Source of the DNA: Chloroflexaceae bacterium
GTDB taxonomy: Bacteria; Chloroflexota; Chloroflexia; Chloroflexales; Chloroflexaceae
Direction of reading: 5' to 3'
Length of the DNA: 12,008 bases
NCBI GenBank assembly: GCA_026417815.1
Contig: JAOACN010000007.1
Location: 1-12,008, forward strand
The translations under genes and the position numbers were made by a program. A model generated the notes under the pieces. That model had not been told where the DNA came from. It saw only the letters and a list, made by a program, of their open reading frames with translations, and did not search any database. Positions 6,988 to 12,008 of the stretch are shown here, piece after piece (position 1 is the first letter of the stretch; each line of letters begins with the position of its first letter).

Positions 6988-7028
6988 CCCGGGAGGGTCT
7001 GGGAGGGCGCAGCCCTCCCAGAAAGACC
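6988..7028 (-). repeat. Dispersed palindromic repeat, copy 3
   Basis: This is the best-formed copy: GGGTCT pairs with AGACCC outside, GGGAGGGC pairs with GCCCTCCC inside around a GCA loop, and AGAA is a bulge on the 3' side. It lies 12 bp after the BtuF-like stop codon and could act as its transcript end. The perfect pairing suggests selection or recent arrival. Confidence 0.75.
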
Positions 7029-7042
7029 CTTTTGCATCCCGG

Positions 7043-7067
7043 GAGCGCAACCCCGAGGGTTGCGCTC
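7043..7067. repeat. Perfect 11-bp hairpin
   Basis: The arms GAGCGCAACCC and GGGTTGCGCTC are perfect complements around a CGA loop. It follows the dispersed palindrome after the BtuF-like gene and precedes the 7151 gene. No T-run follows on either strand. It may serve as a bidirectional structure insulating the two genes. Confidence 0.6.
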
Positions 7068-7117
7068 AAACCAATCGAAAACCGCGATCCCGGATCATAC
7101 GACCACACGCCCTGGCG

Positions 7118-7126
7118 TGGTACCAT
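7118..7126 (+). promoter_or_regulatory. Possible extended -10 element of the 7151 gene
   Basis: TGGTACCAT has the TGn extension and a TACCAT hexamer (two mismatches to TATAAT). No -35 box is evident. Transcription would begin near 7133, giving a very short leader for the ATG at 7151. Confidence 0.35.
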
Positions 7127-7150
7127 GCGCATCTGATGGAGCAGGGGGCC

Positions 7151-8983
7151 ATGACACAGCACGAGCCCACTATTGCCAGCATTTTACGGGGCCTGGCCCA
7201 CGAATACGATGGCCCGGTGGAGGAACGCCGCATCCTCGACCGGGTGCTCGAGCAGCGTCCGAGCAGCGCCAAGAACCCCTACGCCACCATCCGCGAACGA
7301 CTGCGCTGGGATGGGTTGAAGCTGGGATGGTTGCGCTTGAATCGCACCCAACTGGTGCCGCTGCGGGTCGCGCTCGAGGGATTGCGCTTTCGGTGCCTGC
7401 CACGCCCGCGGGACGTTGAGGCCGGTTTGCTGCCCCTGGCCCATTTGCAGCCCTTCGCCGGCCAGCGCCCCGGAAGCTGCGAGTTGCGCGGCCCCGATGG
7501 CACGCTCCTGGCCGCGCTCCCTGCCGGAGTTGAGGAAAACCTGGTCACGCTCCCGGCGTTCAACTTGCGGGCCTGGTACGCGCAAAGCGGCTTCGTTCCC
7601 GGCGATAGCATCCTGATGCGCGTGGTCCGCGCCGAGCCGCTGGTTGTGGAGATCGAACGCGAGGCCCGCGAATCCTTCCGCGCCGTCGCCGTCGCCGAGC
7701 AAGACGCGGAACTGATTGAGTCGATCGTGGAGCGGGTGCGTCGTGCCCAGACGGCCCTGGTGCCGTGCAACGAAGTGGTGCTGCCGATCTTCGCCGCCGC
7801 TTCCTGGCGCGCCGCTTACCCCGGCAGTCCCTGGCAGCACCTGGTGCTCCGCGATGGCCGGGTGCATCTGGTGGACGATACGTTCCTCACTGCCCAGCCG
7901 ATCGGCGCGTTGCACATCTTCGGCGCCGATGAAGTGTTCGAACCGCCGGTCGAAGGTCTCTACCGCCAGGCCAGCGATGATGCCCTGCTGGCCGAGATTG
8001 ATGCCCTGCAGCGTGACCTGCGCCAGGCTCGCCAGCGCGATGCCGAGGCCGGGCTCTGGAGCGGCCAGGTGCAGCGGGCATCGGCCTTTGGCGCGGCCCA
8101 CGCCGACCCCGGGCGCCAGTCGTTCTTCAGTCGCCTGAACCATGACGATGATGATGATGATGACGACTGGTCGAACGATGATTTCTGGGATACTGACGCC
8201 CGTGCCGATGATGGCACGATTGACCCGGACGATCCGATGATCATCCTCGCCGCTCGCGATCGGATGCTCTCCCTTCTGCCCCCCGAAACAGTTGAGCGGC
8301 TGCGGTCGGCGCGCCCCGAGGAGGTTGAGCTGATTATTGCCCGCCACCTGAACGATTTGCTGGCGCGCGCCCCGGATCTCTTTCCACGCCTCGAACTGGT
8401 CGCCCCGGAAGAACAGGCCGACGATGACCTGGTGCTGGACGTGCTCAGCGCCGGCGATTGGCAGGAAGTCTGGGAGGGGGCCGAATCAGACGATCTGGAC
8501 GAAGCGTTTGATGACGACTTTGATGATAATCTCGAGGTTGAGGAACCGGATGAGGTCTCTCGCGCCAATGAAGATCTGCTCGGGCAGTTCCAGGATTATC
8601 TGCTGGAAATGGGCAAGAGCGCCACAACGGCTCGCGCCCGGGTGCGCGCCCTGGCGATCTACGCGGATTTCCTCGAATCGTACTACGAGCGAAGTCTTGC
8701 CGAGGGTGATTATGCCACCCTCGATGAGTGCCTGTTCTACTACTACCCGCATCGCGTCGGGAACACCTCGGCGCGCCAGGTGCGCGAGATCTGTACGGCG
8801 ATCAAGCAGTTCTACGCCTTTCTCCAGCAGCGCGGCATAGTTGACGATGGACGCTTCGCCGAGGCCCTCTGGCGCCGCCGTGACCAGGCCGCTCGCGTGG
8901 TGGAGATCTACGAGCGTATCTCCTCCGAGTCGCCTAATTTCGATCTGCTCTTCGAGCGGCTCTTCCGTCCGTATACAGACTGA
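7151..8983 (+). CDS. Unrecognised acidic protein with recombinase-like helical C-terminus
   Basis: I do not recognise this 610-residue protein. Residues about 4-57 are helical and end in KNPYATIRERLRW, a pattern like small winged-helix domains (weak inference). Residues about 60-265 look like a mixed alpha/beta region. Residues 275-301 have coiled-coil character (LLAEIDALQRDLRQARQRD). A run of eight Asp at 332-339 opens a strongly acidic stretch to about 470, including DEAFDDDFDDN. Residues about 475-565 resemble the SAM-like core-binding domain of tyrosine recombinases (LLGQFQDYLLEMGKSATTAR, later IKQFYAFLQQRGIVD), but no catalytic Arg/His/Tyr domain follows, so it should not recombine DNA. 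No signal peptide or membrane span is present. The ATG at 7151 is preferred because GGAG lies 9 nt upstream; the ATG at 7136 has no ribosome site. A DNA-associated or adaptor role is a guess. Confidence 0.85.
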   Translation: MTQHEPTIASILRGLAHEYDGPVEERRILDRVLEQRPSSAKNPYATIRERLRWDGLKLGWLRLNRTQLVPLRVALEGLRFRCLPRPRDVEAGLLPLAHLQPFAGQRPGSCELRGPDGTLLAALPAGVEENLVTLPAFNLRAWYAQSGFVPGDSILMRVVRAEPLVVEIEREARESFRAVAVAEQDAELIESIVERVRRAQTALVPCNEVVLPIFAAASWRAAYPGSPWQHLVLRDGRVHLVDDTFLTAQPIGALHIFGADEVFEPPVEGLYRQASDDALLAEIDALQRDLRQARQRDAEAGLWSGQVQRASAFGAAHADPGRQSFFSRLNHDDDDDDDDWSNDDFWDTDARADDGTIDPDDPMIILAARDRMLSLLPPETVERLRSARPEEVELIIARHLNDLLARAPDLFPRLELVAPEEQADDDLVLDVLSAGDWQEVWEGAESDDLDEAFDDDFDDNLEVEEPDEVSRANEDLLGQFQDYLLEMGKSATTARARVRALAIYADFLESYYERSLAEGDYATLDECLFYYYPHRVGNTSARQVREICTAIKQFYAFLQQRGIVDDGRFAEALWRRRDQAARVVEIYERISSESPNFDLLFERLFRPYTD

Positions 8984-8993
8984 TGTGGGAAGA

Positions 8994-9012
8994 GGGGAAA
9001 CCAGGTTTCCCC
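8994..9012 (+). repeat. GGGGAAACC hairpin, copy A
   Basis: GGGGAAAC and GTTTCCCC pair around CAG, 11 bp after the stop codon of the unrecognised gene. It shares its core with the hairpin at 10905-10929. No T-run follows, so any terminator role is uncertain. Confidence 0.6.
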
Positions 9013-9025
9013 ATCCCTCTACCCG

Positions 9026-9066
9026 CCGGGAGGGTGTGGAAGGGCGAAGCCCTCCTACGCCCTCCC
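9026..9066 (-). repeat. Dispersed palindromic repeat, copy 4 (diverged)
   Basis: GGGAGGGTGTGGAAGGGC and GCCCTCC flank a GAA loop. The layout matches the copies at 1396, 3640 and 6988, but the stem is reduced to about 5 continuous bp. It lies in the 111-bp gap before the M61 peptidase gene. Confidence 0.5.
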
Positions 9067-9094
9067 AATTCGCAAGTCATCCCCTGCCCAGACA

Positions 9095-10834
9095 ATGATC
9101 ACCTACACCATCAGTATGCCCGCGCCGCATACCCACCTCTTCCATGTCACGATCGAGGTGGATAGGCTAGATAGGGCTTTTGTCGATCTGATTCTGCCTT
9201 CGTGGACGCCCGGTTCGTACATGATCCGTGAGTACGCGCGGCACGTGCAGGGCTTTGGCGCGTTCGCCGCCGTTACGGATGCACCGTTGCCCTGGCGCAA
9301 AATCGCCAAGGATGCCTGGCGCGTCGAAACCGGGGGCGCGGAGCGCGTCCAGGTTCGCTATCAGGTCTACGCGAATGACCTGACGGTGCGCACCAGTCAC
9401 CTGGATGGGGCCCACGGCTATTTCAACGGCGCCAGCGTGTTTATGTTCGTGCCGGGCCGCGAGGCCGAACCGCTGCGTCTGCGGGTCGCAGCGCCGCCAG
9501 GCTGGCAGGTGACCACCGGCCTCGATCCCGCGGACCGGCCCAACGAGTTCCTCGCCGCCGATTACGACGAACTGGTGGACTGTCCCGTCGAGTGCGGCGC
9601 CCATCGCCTGCTTGCCTTCGAGGTGGACGACGTGCCCCATCGCATCGCTATCTGGGGGTGCGGCAATGAGGACGAGGCGCGCCTGATCGCCGATACCCGG
9701 CGCATCGTCGAGGCGCAACGCGATTTTTTTGGCGCTCTGCCCTACCGCCACTACACCTTCATCCTGCATCTGCTCGATGGTCGCGGTGGCGGTCTGGAGC
9801 ATCGCAACAGCGTCACGAACCAGGTTGACCGCTGGACGTTCCGCCCGGAGCGCAACTACGAGCGGTACCTGTCGCTTACCTCCCACGAGTTGTTCCACGT
9901 CTGGAACGCGAAGCGTCTGCGCCCGGCGCCCCTCGGTCCGTTCGATTATCGCCGCGAGAATTACACCCGGCTGCTCTGGCTGGTGGAGGGCGCCACCAGT
10001 TACTACGATAACCTGCTGCTGGTACGGGCGGGGCTGATGACGCCGGAACGCTTCCTGGAGCGGCTGGGTGAGGCCATCGCCCAACTCCAGAACCAGCCCG
10101 GACGCTTCCTGCAGAGCCTGGAGCAGAGCAGTTTCGATGCCTGGATAAAGTTCTACCGCCCCGATGAGAACAGCGCCAATTCCAGCGTTTCGTACTACCT
10201 GAAGGGCGGCCTGGTCTGCTTCCTGCTGGATATGGAGATCCGCGCGCGTACCGGCGGCAGGTGTTCGCTCGATGACCTGATGCGCCAGCTCTACGCCACG
10301 TATCCGATCAGCGGTCCGGGAATCCCCGAAGATGGGGCGCTGCTGGCGGCGGTGGAGGAACTGACGGGCGACCGGCAGGGCGCCTTCCGCGATTTCTTCG
10401 CCCGCTACGTGTCTGGCGTGGAGGAACTGGACTACGCCCGGGCCCTGGCAGTGGCGGGCCTGGAGGTGCGCTGGGAGCGGAAAGGGCCGCGGGCGTGGCT
10501 GGGGTGCAACCTCAAGCGCCAGGGTGAGCGGACGATCATCGAGAGCGTGCGCTCCGATGGTCCGGCCTGGACAGCGGGGGTGTACGCCGGCGACGAACTG
10601 CTGGCCCTCGACGGCTGGCGCGTCAACGATGAGCGGCTCACTGAGCGACTGGAGGAGCGGCAACCCGGCGACTCGGTGCGCCTGACCCTCTTCCGCGGCG
10701 ACGCGCTGATCGAGGCGCCGGTTACCCTTGCCGAGGCGCCCCCCGACCGCGCGGTGATCGCCCCGCTCGTCGCGCTCGACGATGCCCAGCGACGAACCTA
10801 TCGCTCGTGGCTTGGTGTGGGGTTGCTCGGCTAA
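9095..10834 (+). CDS. M61 family glycyl aminopeptidase with PDZ domain
   Basis: This encodes 579 residues of peptidase family M61. These zinc metallopeptidases remove N-terminal residues, with preference for Gly or Ala in the characterised Sphingomonas enzyme. The N-terminal beta domain begins MITYTISMPAPHTHLFHV, typical of the family. GGGLEH (231-236) matches the substrate-binding cleft motif. The zinc site is HELFH (264-268) with third ligand E298 in LVEGATSYYD. A PDZ domain covers about 467-547 (VRSDGPAWTAGVYAGDELLA). All expected parts are present at normal length. No signal peptide is seen, so it is probably cytosolic. The ATG at 9095 has no clear Shine-Dalgarno, but the family N-terminus supports it. 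A strong intrinsic terminator follows at 10905, suggesting a single-gene unit. Confidence 0.95.
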   Translation: MITYTISMPAPHTHLFHVTIEVDRLDRAFVDLILPSWTPGSYMIREYARHVQGFGAFAAVTDAPLPWRKIAKDAWRVETGGAERVQVRYQVYANDLTVRTSHLDGAHGYFNGASVFMFVPGREAEPLRLRVAAPPGWQVTTGLDPADRPNEFLAADYDELVDCPVECGAHRLLAFEVDDVPHRIAIWGCGNEDEARLIADTRRIVEAQRDFFGALPYRHYTFILHLLDGRGGGLEHRNSVTNQVDRWTFRPERNYERYLSLTSHELFHVWNAKRLRPAPLGPFDYRRENYTRLLWLVEGATSYYDNLLLVRAGLMTPERFLERLGEAIAQLQNQPGRFLQSLEQSSFDAWIKFYRPDENSANSSVSYYLKGGLVCFLLDMEIRARTGGRCSLDDLMRQLYATYPISGPGIPEDGALLAAVEELTGDRQGAFRDFFARYVSGVEELDYARALAVAGLEVRWERKGPRAWLGCNLKRQGERTIIESVRSDGPAWTAGVYAGDELLALDGWRVNDERLTERLEERQPGDSVRLTLFRGDALIEAPVTLAEAPPDRAVIAPLVALDDAQRRTYRSWLGVGLLG

Positions 10835-10869
10835 GGCATGGTTCCCGCCTACGTGACGCTTGCAGGGTC

Positions 10870-10892
10870 GCGGGGAGGCGTAGTCTCCCCGC
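10870..10892. repeat. 8-bp hairpin after the M61 gene
   Basis: GCGGGGAG pairs with CTCCCCGC around a 7-nt loop, 35 bp after the stop codon and just before the stronger terminator at 10905. It may support the transcript end. Confidence 0.5.
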
Positions 10893-10904
10893 AACCGGCA
10901 GGGG

Positions 10905-10934
10905 GGCGGGGAAACCGGATTTCCCCGCCTTTTC
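10905..10934 (+). terminator. Intrinsic terminator of the M61 peptidase gene
   Basis: The stem GGCGGGGAAA/TTTCCCCGCC (10 bp, loop CCGGA) is followed by TTTTC. This is the most convincing Rho-independent terminator in the window. Its core GGGGAAACC is shared with the hairpin at 8994-9012. Confidence 0.75.
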
Positions 10935-10981
10935 ATACCAGACGGTCATACGCCTGGCGCACAACGCCGCGATGAAAACCG

Positions 10982-11083
10982 GCCCCCGTACCGTACGGCC
11001 GCAGCGTGCTGCGGCCTACCCGCCTATTTTCAGCCCCCGTACCGTACGGCCGCAGCGTGCTGCGGCCTACCCGCCTATTTTCA
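10982..11083. repeat. Exact 51-bp tandem duplication with internal hairpin
   Basis: The units at 10982-11032 and 11033-11083 are identical. Each contains CCGTACGG followed by a hairpin with arms GGCCGCAG/CTGCGGCC and loop CGTG (10997-11016 and 11048-11067). The array ends 40 bp before the pruA start codon. Perfect identity indicates recent duplication or an assembly artefact. With only two units and no spacer it is not a CRISPR array. Confidence 0.9.
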
Positions 11084-11105
11084 CCTCAGCAAACACGGTT
11101 ACGAT
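11078..11105 (+). promoter_or_regulatory. Possible weak promoter of pruA
   Basis: TTTTCA (11078-11083) and TACGAT (11100-11105) are 16 bp apart. Both are poor matches. The -35-like part is the very end of the second 51-bp unit, so the duplication may have affected this promoter. Confidence 0.25.
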
Positions 11106-11123
11106 ACCTAGAGGAGCGCGAAG

Positions 11124-11984
11124 ATGCTGCCAGAGTTTCGAAACGAACCCTTCGGCGATTTTTCCACCTCGGAGCGGCGCGCGGCGATGCAGCGGGCCCT
11201 GCGCCATGTGGCTGGCCAGTTTGGCGCGACCTATCCGGTCGTGATCAACGGCGAGCGTATCTTCCGGGAGGAGAAGCTCGCCTCGATCAACCCCGCCGAG
11301 CCGAAGAAGGTGGTCGGCTACGTCGCGAAGGCCGATCAAGTTCTGGCCAACCAGGCCCTGGAAGCAGCCGAAGCCGCCTTTCACTCGTGGCGCCGCGTGC
11401 CAGTGGAGGCTCGGGCCCAGGTGCTCCTGCGGGCCGCGGCGATCATGCGCCGCAATAAGGAGGACCTGGCCGCCTGGATTGTTTACGAGGTCAGCAAGAC
11501 CTGGGTCGAGGCCGACGCCGATGTCGCCGAGGCGATTGACTTCTGCGAGTACTACGCGCGCCAGGCCCTGCGCCTCCAGGGGGAACGGCAGCCGCTGACG
11601 CCTTACCCCGGCGAGTACAACGAACTGCGCTACGTCCCCCTCGGGCCAGGTCTGGCCATCCCGCCGTGGAACTTTCCACTGGCGATTGTCACCACCCTGG
11701 TCGTCGCGCCCGTCGTTACCGGCAACACCGTGGTGCTCAAGCCCTCCCCGCGCGCCCCGGTGATGGCCGCGAAGCTGCTGGAGGTGCTGGAGGCCGCGGG
11801 CCTGCCGCCGGGAGTGGTCAACTACGTGCCCGGCGATGATGCCGTGCTTGGCGATTATCTGGTGGACCACCCGAAGGTGCGTTTTATCGGCTTTACCGGC
11901 TCGAAGCAGGTGGGGTTGCGCATCATGGGGCGGGCGGCGGTGCGCCAGCCGGGCCAGAACTGGCTCAAGCGCACCATCCTGGAG
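11124..11984 (+). CDS. pruA: L-glutamate gamma-semialdehyde dehydrogenase, N-terminal part (contig end)
   Basis: 287 codons are present of a family normally about 515 residues long. The enzyme (1-pyrroline-5-carboxylate dehydrogenase, PruA/RocA type) oxidises glutamate semialdehyde to glutamate with NAD+, the second step of proline breakdown. The N-terminal pattern MLPEFRNEPFGDFS and INGERI, the aldehyde dehydrogenase motif PPWNFPLAI (180-188, with N183), KPSPRAP (206-212, with nucleotide-site K206) and FIGFTGSKQVG (254-264) are as expected. QNWLKRTILE is where the family continues into GGK; the catalytic Glu and Cys lie beyond the break. GAGGAG 7 nt upstream supports the start. The sequence stops at Nextera adapter, so the truncation is technical. 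No proline dehydrogenase gene is visible nearby. Confidence 0.93.
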
Positions 11985-12008
11985 CTGTCTCTTATACACA
12001 TCTCCGAG
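11985..12008. other. Tn5/Nextera sequencing adapter (not genomic)
   Basis: CTGTCTCTTATACACATCT (11985-12003) is exactly the reverse complement of the Tn5 mosaic end used in Nextera libraries, and CCGAG continues the standard read-through adapter. It is untrimmed adapter at a contig end. Codons read across it are artefacts, as is the MYKRQ start of a minus-strand frame here. Confidence 0.98.

Noticed and set aside
9167..10936. 589-codon minus-strand open frame
   Set aside because: It lies antisense to the M61 peptidase with HELFH and PDZ motifs; long antisense frames are common at this GC content.
10982..11083. CRISPR array
   Set aside because: Only two identical units are present with no spacer between them and no cas genes.
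11067..11999. 310-codon minus-strand frame beginning MYKRQ
   Set aside because: Its start lies in Nextera adapter sequence and the rest is antisense to pruA. MYKRQ is the translation of the adapter.

Overview
The window is about 12 kb of high-GC DNA with densely packed genes. Protein content (a zinc-ribbon/Ser-Thr kinase/WD40 fusion, a membrane-tethered sigma-70-like protein, ComEA, an M61 peptidase, a BtuF-like protein without signal peptide) and abundant short GC-rich palindromes between genes suggest a Chloroflexota bacterium, probably class Chloroflexia (Roseiflexus/Chloroflexus-like). That placement is inference from family composition; there is no rRNA or other marker gene here. The last 24 bases are Tn5/Nextera sequencing adapter, so the true sequence ends at 11984. 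The window is the end of a contig and its last gene is cut by the assembly, not by biology.

Layout. The left third is on the minus strand. A sigma-70-like protein with a C-terminal membrane segment and a Pro/Thr-rich tail runs off the left edge (1-1008). Upstream of it, across a 428-bp gap with two palindromic structures, a weak terminator and a repeat, lies a zinc-ribbon/kinase/eight-WD40 protein (1437-3374). A 415-bp divergent region then separates the kinase from a plus-strand series: comEA (3790-4428) and pyk (4471-5898), 42 bp apart and possibly co-transcribed; a BtuF-like cobalamin-binding protein (6046-6975) with its own good promoter; an unrecognised 610-residue acidic protein with a recombinase-like helical C-terminus (7151-8983); an M61 aminopeptidase with PDZ domain (9095-10834), followed by a clear intrinsic terminator; and the 5' part of pruA/rocA (11124-11984).

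The genes do not form one pathway. The kinase and sigma-like protein may be a signalling pair (soluble sensor kinase, membrane-tethered transcription factor). ComEA is the DNA receptor for natural transformation, without comEC next to it. Pyk, the BtuF-like protein, the M61 peptidase and pruA are metabolic or housekeeping genes.

Between genes there is a small repeat landscape: a palindromic element seen four times (near 1401, 3641, 6991, 9028), a GGGGAAACC-type hairpin seen twice (8994, 10905), an exact 51-bp tandem duplication carrying a hairpin (10982-11083), and several isolated strong stems. The most interesting protein-level candidates are the tethered sigma-like protein and the unrecognised acidic protein.
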